48,170 bases of DNA from a virus. A program made the position numbers and the translations under genes. The stretch lies in IMG/VR virus record IMGVR_UViG_3300037247_000236, positions 1 through 48,170 of that record; one strand, written 5' to 3'. The notes below the pieces were generated by a model. It had not been told where the DNA came from. It was given only the letters and a program-made list of their open reading frames with translations, and searched no databases. Below, one piece after another: positions 1-9,235 of this stretch (its first letter is position 1; every line of letters starts with the position of its first letter).

Positions 1-363
1 AAGCGGGCCGCTGTTGCGGACATCGATAAAGTGGTTCGTGAGATCACGAAGGCCAAGACGCTCAATATGGCCAAGACGGTCGTGTGGGTAACTTCGCACT
101 TGCAAACGAAGCCGGAGTTGATAGATTTGGACGAAGTGCCGTCTATGTGGGCCTGGACGACGTATAACTGGGCGAGGGACGGCAATGAGACTGAGTATCG
201 TCGGCTGTACGACAGCAAGTTGATCCCGACGGGTGGACTTGGTATCGCAAAAGACCTAGGATTTGTTGACGACGGCAAGGCGGTACACGCGATATACTTG
301 GCCATGATCGATCCTGAGACTGGAATAGCCGCACTGAGCGGCAAAAAGGGAGACTCCAAATGA
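1..363 (+). CDS. C-terminal part of a hypothetical phage protein that crosses the circular join
   Basis: The reading frame is open from base 1 and continues that of 47699-48170, so the full protein is 235 residues (GTG at 47699, stop at 361-363). This part is a mixed-charge globular segment with the motif WAWTTYNWARD. I do not recognise the family. It lies six genes upstream of terL in the same direction, so a small terminase subunit is possible but unproven. The stop overlaps the next ATG by four bases (ATGA), suggesting translational coupling. Confidence 0.8.
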   Translation, partial: KRAAVADIDKVVREITKAKTLNMAKTVVWVTSHLQTKPELIDLDEVPSMWAWTTYNWARDGNETEYRRLYDSKLIPTGGLGIAKDLGFVDDGKAVHAIYLAMIDPETGIAALSGKKGDSK

Positions 364-740
364 TGATTAACTGTGAAATTTGTCGGCACAACACAAAAGC
401 TATTTCGATTGTTTCGGAGCGTGTGGTGTGTATCAACTGCATGTCCAAGATGCTTTTGAAGGGTCTGCATTTGCGAATCGCTGGTCCCGATAACCCCGAC
501 GACATCCATGTTTTCCTCAAACCTGATCGGACGTTAGGCTTCCAGAGGGGTCCGAACCCGTACAAGACCGCTCCGAAAGAGCCGGTGATCCCAGGCGTGC
601 CTGCGGTTGTTGAGGACACCCCGTTCGACGCGCCGATAGAAACACTCGGCCCCCCAGATGAGCCTGACCTCTCGAAGTTGGACAAACGTAGCAAGGCATA
701 CAAAAATGCAGCCAAAGCCAAAAATTTACAAAATGCGTAA
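360..740 (+). CDS. Small protein with N-terminal zinc-knuckle-like CxxC pair
   Basis: A 126-residue protein starting at the ATG that overlaps the previous stop by four bases. The N-terminus carries C5-x2-C8 and C24-x2-C27, a compact four-cysteine zinc site typical of small phage zinc-ribbon proteins. The rest is proline- and acid-rich and probably disordered (many P, D, E after residue 70), ending in a basic, alanine-rich tail. A nucleic-acid or protein-binding role is inferred only from the zinc site. Function unknown. Confidence 0.8.
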   Translation: MMINCEICRHNTKAISIVSERVVCINCMSKMLLKGLHLRIAGPDNPDDIHVFLKPDRTLGFQRGPNPYKTAPKEPVIPGVPAVVEDTPFDAPIETLGPPDEPDLSKLDKRSKAYKNAAKAKNLQNA

Positions 741-747
741 AAATATC

Positions 748-1221
748 ATGGCAGAAAAAACCGATCTCAAAATAGCGGAGCCGGAAGTCGAGGAAGATGA
801 TCTTTCGTATTCTCAGCACATGGACAATGCAGAGTCTCTGTGCGATGAGTTGAACGGAATTTTGCGTACTCGCTTTCACCGGTGCGAGGCGCTGGTTATT
901 ACAAACTGGCAGGGGGTGGTTGTATTGTCTCGGTCGGTGATGACCAGTGCTCCCGACGCGAACGGTAAACCGGTTCACCTGAACTTGAATGTCCCCCTAC
1001 GGCGTCCGTGGATGGATCGCAAGGAAGATCGGCTGGAACCGGCTGACGTACTGGCCGAGGGTCTGGCAATCGCCGAAGATGCAATGACGGGCCAGTGTGC
1101 CAAGATGGGCGTACTGCGAATAAACTATCAGACGTTCGTCAAGCGAATGAGTACGACGATTGCAGTGCCCGTGGCCGCTGTTCCGAAGCTGAACGGCAAA
1201 TCGAGGATATTGCTGCCATGA
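748..1221 (+). CDS. Hypothetical protein, 157 residues
   Basis: Acidic N-terminus (EPEVEEDDLS) followed by a globular domain with helices and strands. Two in-frame ATGs lie close together at 733 and 748. Neither has a good ribosome site, and the earlier one would overlap the preceding stop by eight bases, so the start is uncertain. The stop TGA overlaps the next ATG. No recognised family. Confidence 0.7.
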   Translation: MAEKTDLKIAEPEVEEDDLSYSQHMDNAESLCDELNGILRTRFHRCEALVITNWQGVVVLSRSVMTSAPDANGKPVHLNLNVPLRRPWMDRKEDRLEPADVLAEGLAIAEDAMTGQCAKMGVLRINYQTFVKRMSTTIAVPVAAVPKLNGKSRILLP

Positions 1222-1370
1222 CCGCATGTGTAGAAGATCGGATCGCAAAAACGATCAAACGTCGAATGGAATACGATTCAATGCTCCATCGTACTTTTTT
1301 CGCTGCTGCTGAAAAAGAAGAATTGCGGATGAGGCGTGAGAAACGAAAGAAACGAAAGAAGCGCAAATGA
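1218..1370 (+). CDS. Very basic 50-residue protein
   Basis: Starts at an ATG overlapping the previous stop (ATGA) and ends overlapping the next ATG in the same way. The protein ends in a run of Lys/Arg (KRKKRKKRK) encoded by an imperfect aaacgaaag repeat at 1341-1364. That purine-rich run also lies just upstream of the next start and may act as its ribosome site. A longer reading frame begins at 1095, but the coupled start is preferred. Function unknown. Confidence 0.6.
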   Translation: MTACVEDRIAKTIKRRMEYDSMLHRTFFAAAEKEELRMRREKRKKRKKRK

Positions 1371-1849
1371 GACGTAGAACATTCATAGGTTCGATTGCGG
1401 CGACTCTCGCAGCTTTCGTGTTGCCGATCCCGGTTATCGGGAAGCTGTTTCAGCCCGTTGCTGGCGACTGGGTGAAAATCGAAGATTATGTTGACAATTA
1501 TTTATGCCAAGCTCGTTATCGCGTGTGGTCAAACGGCGGTATTGACGTCGATTACTGGCGGATACTTCAGGACAGGGGTTGCGGTTCCAGAAAACCAACG
1601 GCGCGACTACCGAGATTTATTTACAGCGACACAGAATGCAAATTTATTTCTGGGCACACTTGGTGGGAAGATAACTTGCTGGGTGTGAACGATATTGAGA
1701 AATGGCGCGTAGCACCAAACGGAAGCAGGAATTTTGGTCCGGCAGAATTACAACACTCGGTTCCGAAGTACAAAAAAGCGTACGGGGGGAAACGGGATTG
1801 GACGAAATGGATAGACGATCACAAAGGAATACCTTATCGTGCGACGTAG
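1367..1849 (+). CDS. Exported protein with twin-arginine-like signal peptide (copy 2 of 3)
   Basis: 160 residues. The N-terminus MRRRTFIGSI followed by about 18 uncharged residues ending VLPIPVIG has the n-region and h-region of a Tat signal (consensus S/T-RR-x-F-L-K). The passenger is rich in Trp and Tyr (for example TWWEDN) with several cysteines and matches no family I know, so it may be a folded periplasmic protein. The DNA of the signal start (1371-1387) is repeated exactly at 1843-1859 in the next gene. Sec or membrane-anchor use instead of Tat cannot be excluded. Confidence 0.75.
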   Translation: MRRRTFIGSIAATLAAFVLPIPVIGKLFQPVAGDWVKIEDYVDNYLCQARYRVWSNGGIDVDYWRILQDRGCGSRKPTARLPRFIYSDTECKFISGHTWWEDNLLGVNDIEKWRVAPNGSRNFGPAELQHSVPKYKKAYGGKRDWTKWIDDHKGIPYRAT

Positions 1850-2135
1850 AACATTCATACAACGTGTGATGTTGGGAATGGCTGGTGCTCTAGCTGTGTT
1901 GTATGCGCCGGGTGTTTTGGATGATGGTGTATGTGGCCGCGATGATTATGTTAGGACGTTCAAAAATTGGTCTGCGGAATACTCGGAGTGTATAGATGAG
2001 GGTGCTTTCCGCGCCGCGTTCATCAAGGCAGTGAAAAGGGCACCACTACAAAGACCCGTTACAATAAAGATGGACGCCTCGCTTATTGACTCCAAGAAGT
2101 TTGCTCAGTTGCTGATCGATGAAGGATTGATTTGA
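1839..2135 (+). CDS. Exported protein with twin-arginine-like signal peptide (copy 3 of 3)
   Basis: 98 residues, GTG start with AAAGGAAT upstream, overlapping the preceding gene by 11 bases. The N-terminus RRRTFIQRVMLGMAGA and LAVLYAPG closely resembles that of the gene at 47317 (RRAFLQSIVLGLG, AMAYAPG), while the passengers differ. After the signal there is a short soluble domain with few recognisable features. It is the last gene before the terminator at 2206-2244. Function unknown; export is inferred from the signal. Confidence 0.75.
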   Translation: MRRRTFIQRVMLGMAGALAVLYAPGVLDDGVCGRDDYVRTFKNWSAEYSECIDEGAFRAAFIKAVKRAPLQRPVTIKMDASLIDSKKFAQLLIDEGLI

Positions 2136-2205
2136 ATAGCAAATAAAACATAGGCCCGCCCCTTGATGCTCCGGCCAGAGCGTTGATGGGTTAAGCGAAA
2201 TTTTA

Positions 2206-2246
2206 ACGGTACGTGTGGACCACACCCACATGTGCCGTTTTTTTAT
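2206..2246 (+). terminator. Rho-independent terminator before terL
   Basis: A 13-bp stem (2206-2218 with 2226-2238, two G-U pairs, loop ACCACACC) is followed by TTTTTTT. It closes the block of small genes that starts near 46443. Late genes must then use read-through, antitermination or a promoter in 2245-2268, where I see no clear consensus. Confidence 0.85.
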
Positions 2247-2268
2247 TGTCAGGGCCTTTTGAAATACC

Positions 2269-4221
2269 ATGAACACGAAGTGTAAACAATTTATATCTGG
2301 TGAAGAGACGCCGAGCGATCTTGTACCGAGAGGCTTGGCCGAGAACGTCAAGTTCCGCCACGAAATCATCCTCTGGGCCGCTCAGTCCGAGCAGAACCAG
2401 CAGGACATCATTTCAGCCTGTACCAGAGACTTCATGTTCTTTGTAAATACATTCATCTGGACCTCTGACGTTAAGAGGCACCCAGAGAACCCCGACAGGC
2501 CGTTCATTACCTGGGACTTCCAGGAAGAAGTGATGCTCGACCTGCGGGATGCGATCGGTAAGCGGTCGGTGGGGATCATCAAATCGCGTGACATCGGTGG
2601 TACGGTCATGCCGATTTATGCGTTCACACATGTCCTGCTGTTTTTCCAGTCGTACACGTTGATGCTTTTAAGCCGTAACGAGAAGTTCGTGGACGACGCT
2701 TCCAACCCCGACAGCTTGTTCGCCAAACTGGACTACACTTTCCGCTGGATGCCGAGTTGGATGGTAGCGAATCTCCATCGCAAAAAACTCACCTACGAAA
2801 ATCTCAGGTTGAACTCAAACATCATTGGTTCGTCGTCTTCGGCTGATGCCGGGCGTGGCGGTCGTAAGCAGGCGGTGTTCATCGACGAACACGCGGCGTG
2901 GGACCGCAAGGAATCGATCGAATTGATCGGGTCGTTGCAACACAATACAAAATGCCGTATCTGGGTATCGACACCCAAGGGGATCGGTAATGGCTTCCAT
3001 CAGATTATTACGGGTGGTGCGACCCGCGTTCACCGGTTGCACTGGTCCAAGCATCCCGTTCACGGGGCTGGTCTGTATACCACCAAAGACGGTAAGGTCG
3101 ATATTCTCGATCAAGAATACTGGCGACACGCTACAGCAAAAAGCATACTCGACAGTTATCCCGAACTCGAAAAGAAGTTCCCGCCCTGCGACGGATTAGC
3201 GGTGACTTCCTACCCATTCATCTTGGATGGCAAGCTCCGAAGCCCTTACTACGATTATGAAACATTCATGTGTCCGATTCCCAAGCTGAACGCTCAGGAA
3301 CTGGATATGGACTTCATCGGTTCCGGCTCACCGTTCTTTGATATTGACGAACTGAATCAGTACGTCGCTCAGCACGCATTGAAACCATTCCATTACGGCG
3401 AGATCACTTACGATCTGAATCTCGGTGAAGGCAGCAAGATCACAACCATCGATGAAGACAGCATCAAGTGGCAGGAATCGCCGAACGGTCGCTTCCAGAT
3501 GTGGATGCACCCCACCATACAGGGCAAGGCCCCGATAGATCGGGCGTTTGTGATTGGCGTGGATATTTGTACCGGTAGCGGTGTCTGCGGCTCGAACTCG
3601 CATATATCGGTTGGTGACGCCTTGCTGCGTTCCAAGGTTGCCGGTTTCACCGTCAATAACATGGGGCCACATGCTTTTGCCGAATACGTTTTCGCCGTAG
3701 GTAAATACTTTAACTTCCCGACGGTAATCTTCGAGGGTAGCGGCCCTGGTGAGAGCTTCGCGCCAAGGCTCAGGGAGTTGGGTTATCCATCGATTTATTG
3801 GATGACGAAAACCAACGGGAAGCGCCCCGAAAAACCCGGTTTCTTCCATAACGGCGATTCCAAAAGAGAACTGTTGGAGGAGTATGGTCGGGCGTTGACT
3901 ATGCGTGAGTTTACCAACCACGACGAAACCGCTGTCAACGAATGCCAGATGTTCCAGTTTACGGAAACAGGAACGATCGAACACGTTGAATCGTCCGCCT
4001 CCGCTGACCCATCCGGCGCAAAAAAGAACCACGGCGACAGGGTGATGGCAGATGCGATGTGCTGGAAGGTGCTTCGCAAGATGGTCAACGTGGAGCCTAA
4101 AGAAATTATACACGGCAACAGTCTCGCTCGTTTGCAGCAGGACATAGAACGGAACGAAGTCGGGCAAGACGAATGGTGTGTTGAAAGCAACGAAGAGGCC
4201 TGGTGTAGGGTGGGGGCATAA
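2269..4221 (+). CDS. terL: Terminase large subunit
   Basis: 650 residues, a normal length for TerL, the ATPase-nuclease that packages DNA into the prohead. The ATPase half has a Walker A-like KSRDIGGT (105-112), Walker B VFIDEHAA (203-210) and a coupling motif WVSTP (232-236). The nuclease half has the RNase H-fold acids: D432 in VIGVDICTG, E489 in VIFEGSG and D595 in HGDRVMADA. The Walker A lacks the canonical GK[S/T] order, as in many phage terminases. The TAA stop overlaps the ATG of the portal gene by one base. Confidence 0.95.
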   Translation: MNTKCKQFISGEETPSDLVPRGLAENVKFRHEIILWAAQSEQNQQDIISACTRDFMFFVNTFIWTSDVKRHPENPDRPFITWDFQEEVMLDLRDAIGKRSVGIIKSRDIGGTVMPIYAFTHVLLFFQSYTLMLLSRNEKFVDDASNPDSLFAKLDYTFRWMPSWMVANLHRKKLTYENLRLNSNIIGSSSSADAGRGGRKQAVFIDEHAAWDRKESIELIGSLQHNTKCRIWVSTPKGIGNGFHQIITGGATRVHRLHWSKHPVHGAGLYTTKDGKVDILDQEYWRHATAKSILDSYPELEKKFPPCDGLAVTSYPFILDGKLRSPYYDYETFMCPIPKLNAQELDMDFIGSGSPFFDIDELNQYVAQHALKPFHYGEITYDLNLGEGSKITTIDEDSIKWQESPNGRFQMWMHPTIQGKAPIDRAFVIGVDICTGSGVCGSNSHISVGDALLRSKVAGFTVNNMGPHAFAEYVFAVGKYFNFPTVIFEGSGPGESFAPRLRELGYPSIYWMTKTNGKRPEKPGFFHNGDSKRELLEEYGRALTMREFTNHDETAVNECQMFQFTETGTIEHVESSASADPSGAKKNHGDRVMADAMCWKVLRKMVNVEPKEIIHGNSLARLQQDIERNEVGQDEWCVESNEEAWCRVGA

Positions 4222-5963
4222 TGGCACACATTAACTACGATCCAACTGACCCGAAAACCTACGAGCGTTTACGCAAGGCGATGCGGGTTAATTACGACGC
4301 GATGGAAGGCTTCCGTACAGTACGCAAGTTGATTATCGATGCGACCGCCGGGCACTACTACGACACGCAAGACGAACATCCTGAGTATCGCCGTGACCCG
4401 GTAAACATGCTGGATCAGTGGACACAGGCTTTAGTGCGTTCGTACATCCAGAACAATCCCAGAGTGCGCATCAACAATCGCAAAAACCCTCAATCGGCTG
4501 CGGTTTTTCAGGAAGTCGTCAACCGTCGTATCAAGGAAATGGATTTCGTGACGGTGTTGCGGCGGATAGTAACCGAGGCACTTCAGGGCTTTGTAGGAGT
4601 AGCACATTGTGAAATTGGACCATCTGACACTGACCCGGCAGGCGAACCGTTTGTCGATTCTATTAGCCTTCCTGATTTCGTTATCGATCTGGCTCACGAT
4701 GAATTTAAGCAAGCCGACTTCATCGGCCATAGATTTTCTAGTCGCATTGTCGATTTAGAGGCCGACCCATCCTTCGATCAAGAAATGGTTGCCCAACTCA
4801 AGCCTGACACCAGCGGCAATACAGAAATGACGGACGATACAGAAGACGACGATCACGACGACATCAAAAGAGGCGAAGGCAGTATTTTCGACTGGGTGGA
4901 TTTGTGGTCGCTCCACATCAAGTCTGCGAACCTCACGGTTGTTATATCAGAGCAGAGCAACATCGACCGACCACTCAAAGTAGCGTCATTCGACGGGCCG
5001 GAATTCGGGCCGTATCCGATTCTCGGCTTTACGCGAGTGCTCGACAAGCTGATGCCCAACTCCCCGGCTGCGTTGTTGTTTGATTTGCACGACTTCACGA
5101 ACAGTCAGTATCGCAGGATCATGGACCGGGAGAACAGACAGGCCGACTTCTGGACTTACGAGGGCGGGGCCGAAGATGATGCCCGACGTATCGAGAAAGC
5201 ACGCGACGGCGACATGATTAAAGTCGAGAGCAACGCGGCTGTTCAACGCAGGACCAGACCGGGTACGAATCCGAATTCGATCGCTGCCGCTATTCACAGT
5301 CGATCGTTGTTCGACGATGCCAGTGGGAACATTCGGCAGATTGGCGGTGTTTCATCGTCAGCCGATACCGCAACCGAAGCGAGAATCGACAGTGCCAATG
5401 TTTCACGCATGGTCAGAGATATGCAGTTGCAGGTCGTAGAAATGACTCGCCAGATCATACAGATCGTCGCGTGGTATGAATGGACGCATCCACTACGAAC
5501 AGAAAACATTGAAATTAAAATCGGAGAGAACGGGCTGACCGTTGGCGGGGATGGCAAACCCAACTGGACGCCGGAAATGCGAGAGGGCGATTTCATTGAG
5601 CACGAACTGGAAATCGTCCCAGACTCTATGGAGCATCGCAGCAGTCGTCAGCAGGCCGAAGAGATTATGCGTCTGATGCAGGGTGCTGTACTACCCGCTA
5701 TGCAGTTGCCGTCCGATAGGCCGGTTACGTTCGACGGAGTTGGCTTCGTTAAGACGATAGCTGATCTGCTTAACATCTCGGAAGCCGGAAAGTTTACGAA
5801 CTACGCTCAAGATGACAACTTCCAGTCGCAGCCTGCGAATATACCCAACGCGCCGAACGCCCAGCCGCAAGAACGACCGTCGCTAGGCAATCAAGGCAAT
5901 GACGACGACGCCCTGGTACAACAGTTGTTGACTGCGCCCACGCAGGGTGGGGAGGGTGCATAA
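4221..5963 (+). CDS. Portal protein
   Basis: 580 residues directly after terL with a one-base overlap. The N-terminal half has the helix-rich pattern of portal proteins, with WTQALVRSYIQNNPRVRI near 69-86. A very acidic loop (TEDDDHDD) lies near 207-214. The C-terminus is Asn/Gln/Pro-rich and likely disordered. The portal forms the dodecameric ring through which DNA is packaged and ejected. The call rests on position and overall character rather than a single motif. Confidence 0.85.
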   Translation: MAHINYDPTDPKTYERLRKAMRVNYDAMEGFRTVRKLIIDATAGHYYDTQDEHPEYRRDPVNMLDQWTQALVRSYIQNNPRVRINNRKNPQSAAVFQEVVNRRIKEMDFVTVLRRIVTEALQGFVGVAHCEIGPSDTDPAGEPFVDSISLPDFVIDLAHDEFKQADFIGHRFSSRIVDLEADPSFDQEMVAQLKPDTSGNTEMTDDTEDDDHDDIKRGEGSIFDWVDLWSLHIKSANLTVVISEQSNIDRPLKVASFDGPEFGPYPILGFTRVLDKLMPNSPAALLFDLHDFTNSQYRRIMDRENRQADFWTYEGGAEDDARRIEKARDGDMIKVESNAAVQRRTRPGTNPNSIAAAIHSRSLFDDASGNIRQIGGVSSSADTATEARIDSANVSRMVRDMQLQVVEMTRQIIQIVAWYEWTHPLRTENIEIKIGENGLTVGGDGKPNWTPEMREGDFIEHELEIVPDSMEHRSSRQQAEEIMRLMQGAVLPAMQLPSDRPVTFDGVGFVKTIADLLNISEAGKFTNYAQDDNFQSQPANIPNAPNAQPQERPSLGNQGNDDDALVQQLLTAPTQGGEGA

Positions 5964-6298
5964 TGCCATTGTACGCCTATGAAAAACCGGACGGCGAAAT
6001 TGTCCAGGAATTGTTTGCTATAGCAGACCGCCCCGAGGAAATCGAAGTGGACGGTGTAACAGCGAAGTTCACGGTGGAAACTCCCGACTTCAGGCAGTCG
6101 CCGAATCCGTGGTCCAAACACAAAAGTACTGCGTTGATGGTGCATCCGCTGGATGTGAACACACACAGAAAAGAAATGGCCGATCGCGGCCTTAACGGAA
6201 CAGTGAACAATGATGGCACGTTTCATTTTGATAATGCAATCGACCATCGCAGGTACGTGAAAGCGTACGACTTTGTAGACTACGGAGCTTGCAGATAA
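5963..6298 (+). CDS. Small protein with FmdB-like beginning but no zinc cysteines
   Basis: 111 residues between portal and scaffold. The start MPLYAYEKPDGEIVQELF resembles FmdB-type zinc-ribbon proteins (MPxYxYxCxxC...), but the cysteines are absent, so the metal site would be lost. The C-terminal part (DYGACR) has one cysteine. It overlaps both neighbours by one base. Role unknown; position suggests a head-assembly accessory. Confidence 0.75.
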   Translation: MPLYAYEKPDGEIVQELFAIADRPEEIEVDGVTAKFTVETPDFRQSPNPWSKHKSTALMVHPLDVNTHRKEMADRGLNGTVNNDGTFHFDNAIDHRRYVKAYDFVDYGACR

Positions 6299-7206
6299 TG
6301 GCAGACACGATCGAAGAAACAACGGAAGCAGTTGAAACAGTAGAAACCCCGGACGCCCCCGAGACGGAAGCGGTCGAGGTTGCGATTGATCCGTCGGAGG
6401 GTTTCGCTCCACACTTTGTCGTCGATGACGATGACGGTGAGCAGGTAGAGGATTCCGGGGCGGTCGAATCTCCAGAAATGGAAACACCTGAGTTGTCCAC
6501 GGAGATGATTCAGCGAGCAAAAGAATTCAACATGACTGAGGAAACGGCCCGTGGATTAGGGGCCGAAACTCTTGCTGGCATGTTCGCAGGTATCGACCGG
6601 CGAATAATGAATCCACAACAGCAAGCACAACATCCGGTGCAGCAGCAACAGCAGCAGGCGCCGATGCCAACGGAGTTTGTTCCGTTGAAGATTGAGTTTA
6701 GCGAGGACGTGGATGAATCACTGACCGCTCCGTTCAATAGCTTTATGGAACAAGTCAATCAGCGCTTGGCCGAGGGACACACTTTCCGGCAAGAGACTGT
6801 ACAGAAGCAAAAGAGAGATGTTGTTCGAGGTCAGTTATCCGAAATGGATACCTACTTGAGCGATCTCGGTCCCGAATGGGAATCGGTATATGGCAAGACG
6901 GCGACACTGCAACATCAGGATATGAATGATCCATTTGCACTGAAACGTCTTGAGATATGGGGCGGTGCGGCGCGAGCTTTTAGTGACGCGGCCAGAGCTG
7001 GTCATCCGATCAGCAAGGCCGAGAGTTTTAAGCGAGCACATCACTCGGTCAACTGGGACAAGATCGCGGAGAAAACACGCGAGAAAATGAACGGCCAGGT
7101 CGCGGATCGCCAGAAGAGTTTTGGCAATCGTTCGACCGGCAAAGGAACCTCCCCGCCGAAAAAACTGACGACGCATGAAAAGGCGATTGTCGCGGCTGGG
7201 GGCTAA
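6298..7206 (+). CDS. Scaffolding protein
   Basis: 302 residues, starting at the ATG that overlaps the previous stop TAA. The long acidic N-terminus (many E/D/T/V to about residue 75), Gln-rich linker near 107-120, helical middle and basic C-terminus (KGTSPPKK) match phage scaffolds, which bind coat protein through a charged C-terminus and leave before packaging. Position between portal and coat supports this. The family cannot be named from sequence alone. Confidence 0.8.
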   Translation: MADTIEETTEAVETVETPDAPETEAVEVAIDPSEGFAPHFVVDDDDGEQVEDSGAVESPEMETPELSTEMIQRAKEFNMTEETARGLGAETLAGMFAGIDRRIMNPQQQAQHPVQQQQQQAPMPTEFVPLKIEFSEDVDESLTAPFNSFMEQVNQRLAEGHTFRQETVQKQKRDVVRGQLSEMDTYLSDLGPEWESVYGKTATLQHQDMNDPFALKRLEIWGGAARAFSDAARAGHPISKAESFKRAHHSVNWDKIAEKTREKMNGQVADRQKSFGNRSTGKGTSPPKKLTTHEKAIVAAGG

Positions 7207-7256
7207 CACGTTAAGAAGTCGCAATCATTTTTTTGATTGGCGATTGGAGAATATAC

Positions 7257-8306
7257 ATGGCTACTAAAACTTTTGGTTCCATCGCGGACAGAGCTGTAAA
7301 CAGCTTGAAAGAGCTGCAAAAAGGCCGGTGGTGGGACGATATGCAAGAACTACAGGACTACCCGATGATGCGCGTCTTTCAAACGATGAGCAAAGAACGG
7401 TCGGGTAATAAATTGTCCTGGCGAATCGGAGTCGGCTCGGATGCCGAGGACGGCCACCACGGGCTGTACGAAGATTACGATCTGGATCGACCAGATGTGA
7501 TGATCGAGGGTTCGCAGGATTGGCGTAACGAGCGACAGGGTTTTGCGCTCGACGAACGCGAACTTGACGAAAATCAAGCCCCCGAACATCTCGTCGATGA
7601 TATGGAGACCTTGTTCAACGATATGTTCTCCAATCTCGCAGAGGATATGGAGAATGGTGCTTTTCAGGTTCCGTCCACGAACGACGTGCTGTTGCCTCAC
7701 GGTATTCCGTACAACGTGACGTGGGCAGATGTAACCGGTGGCGGCTTCACTTCGCAGTTACCTCTGGGCCACACAGACGTGAACGGCATCGTGCCGTCGG
7801 TCAATACGAAATATCGTAACTGGTCCGAGCTGTACACCGCGATGATTCCCGACGATGGCCTCTTGAAAATCTCAAGAGCTATTCGTCACACTCGTTTCCG
7901 CCCGCCCGCAAAAGTAAAGGGTGAGGATAAAGTGACCCACGCGATTTACATGGATGCCGACACGATCGAGCAGCATGAGCAGGCCGCTGAAAAGCAGAAC
8001 GATCAGCTCGGCGACGACGTGCAATCAATGTTTCAAAGATCGATGATTGCACGTATCAAACCTACGTGGGTTCCGGTGTTGGATACCGCCGCTGCTTCTG
8101 GCAGTAACCCGGTGTACATCATCAATCACACCCAACTGTTCCCCATCTTCAAAAAGGGATGGAAGTTCAAACAGTATGGCCCGATCAGAGCATCCAAGCA
8201 GCACCCGGCGATCGAAATGACCGTTTGGGCGACGTACAACTGGGCGGCTCGAACACGTAGGCGTCTCGCGGTGATTGCGAAATCAGCACCGTTCGGCGAA
8301 GCGTAA
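7257..8306 (+). CDS. Major capsid protein
   Basis: 349 residues. The start is the ATG at 7257 with GGAG nine bases upstream; an earlier in-frame ATG (7233) lacks a ribosome site. The C-terminal block NPVYIINHTQLFPIF, then WATYNWAARTRRRLAVI, is the style of HK97-fold coat proteins of podoviruses. Position after the scaffold supports the call. It is preceded by a 50-bp spacer, unlike the tightly packed neighbours, consistent with separate strong expression. Confidence 0.88.
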   Translation: MATKTFGSIADRAVNSLKELQKGRWWDDMQELQDYPMMRVFQTMSKERSGNKLSWRIGVGSDAEDGHHGLYEDYDLDRPDVMIEGSQDWRNERQGFALDERELDENQAPEHLVDDMETLFNDMFSNLAEDMENGAFQVPSTNDVLLPHGIPYNVTWADVTGGGFTSQLPLGHTDVNGIVPSVNTKYRNWSELYTAMIPDDGLLKISRAIRHTRFRPPAKVKGEDKVTHAIYMDADTIEQHEQAAEKQNDQLGDDVQSMFQRSMIARIKPTWVPVLDTAAASGSNPVYIINHTQLFPIFKKGWKFKQYGPIRASKQHPAIEMTVWATYNWAARTRRRLAVIAKSAPFGEA

Positions 8307-8377
8307 AATTTGACGTTTAACTTTTAACGAAGCGTTCGCGTAAAAGGCTCAGCCATGTGGACGTTTGGAGATAGATT

Positions 8378-9223
8378 ATGAGAGCAGTAGGCTATAAACC
8401 TAGTGTAAATGTTACTGATACCAGTCGGATGTGGACCAAAGGAATTTGGGCGGGCATTCCGTGGGATCAGATTAAAGCGGGCGAGCGAGAAGGTGGTGTG
8501 TTTTTCGATGACTTCAAAAACATGCCCAACCTGACTGAAACCGATGCCGATTTGCATAAGTATGCGGTATATCAGGATACCGGTGGAACGAATACCTTGG
8601 GTCAAGACCCAGACGACGAACACGGTGCATTGAAAATTGTACTGTCTGGTACAGCCAACGAGGAAGCGTGGATTCAGGCCGGTGGTAATCTTGGACCGGC
8701 GTACAATTTCATCATTCCTTCGGTAGCTGTTCCGCACACGATCGCGTTTGAAGCAAGGATCAAAAAGTCGGCGATTGCGACGGGCGGTATGTTCGTCGGC
8801 ATGGGTGAGCCGGGCATGGCGGTAGCGAATACGATCGCCGACGGTGGAACCATTGTTGACAAGGATTACATCGGATTTTTCGTACCTGAAGCGGATGCTG
8901 ATGGCCTGGACTTTGTGTACAACAAAGCGTCGGGTGCAAATCCGACAATCAACAACGCCGATGTTCACACGGTAGTTGCGGATACCTACGTGAAAGTTGG
9001 TTGGTTGTATCACTACAAGAACCCAGCCGCAAAGCAGATCAAGGTGTTCGTCAACGGCGTAATTCAATCGGATTTTGTAACCAGAACTGAAATCGCAGAC
9101 ACCACGAACTTCCCCGGTGGGGAGGAAATGAATGTGTTGTTCGGCGGTAAGGTTGGTTCCACGGACACGGCTCATACCATGACTATGGAATGGTGGAAGG
9201 CCGCGTTGGTTGTCAACGCTTAG
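8378..9223 (+). CDS. Capsid-associated ConA-like (jelly-roll) protein
   Basis: 281 residues. The sequence reads as a concanavalin A/LamG-like beta-sandwich: IAFEARIKKS, a short turn, IGFFVPEADADGLDFVYNK, then VKVGWLYHY and KVFVNGVIQ. Proteins of this shape directly after the coat gene are usually capsid decoration or stabilising proteins. GGAGATAG upstream serves as ribosome site. No catalytic residues are evident. A carbohydrate-binding role is possible but not shown. Confidence 0.75.
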   Translation: MRAVGYKPSVNVTDTSRMWTKGIWAGIPWDQIKAGEREGGVFFDDFKNMPNLTETDADLHKYAVYQDTGGTNTLGQDPDDEHGALKIVLSGTANEEAWIQAGGNLGPAYNFIIPSVAVPHTIAFEARIKKSAIATGGMFVGMGEPGMAVANTIADGGTIVDKDYIGFFVPEADADGLDFVYNKASGANPTINNADVHTVVADTYVKVGWLYHYKNPAAKQIKVFVNGVIQSDFVTRTEIADTTNFPGGEEMNVLFGGKVGSTDTAHTMTMEWWKAALVVNA

Positions 9224-9235
9224 GAATTTTTACTG

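Noticed and set aside
3328-4227. 299-codon minus-strand frame opposite terL
   Set aside because: Antisense of the catalytic nuclease domain of terL, which constrains the sequence; no start signal.
5891-6520. Minus-strand frames opposite portal, scaffold and other virion genes
   Set aside because: Shadows of the strongly coding plus strand; Arg/Pro/Ser-rich with no ribosome sites.
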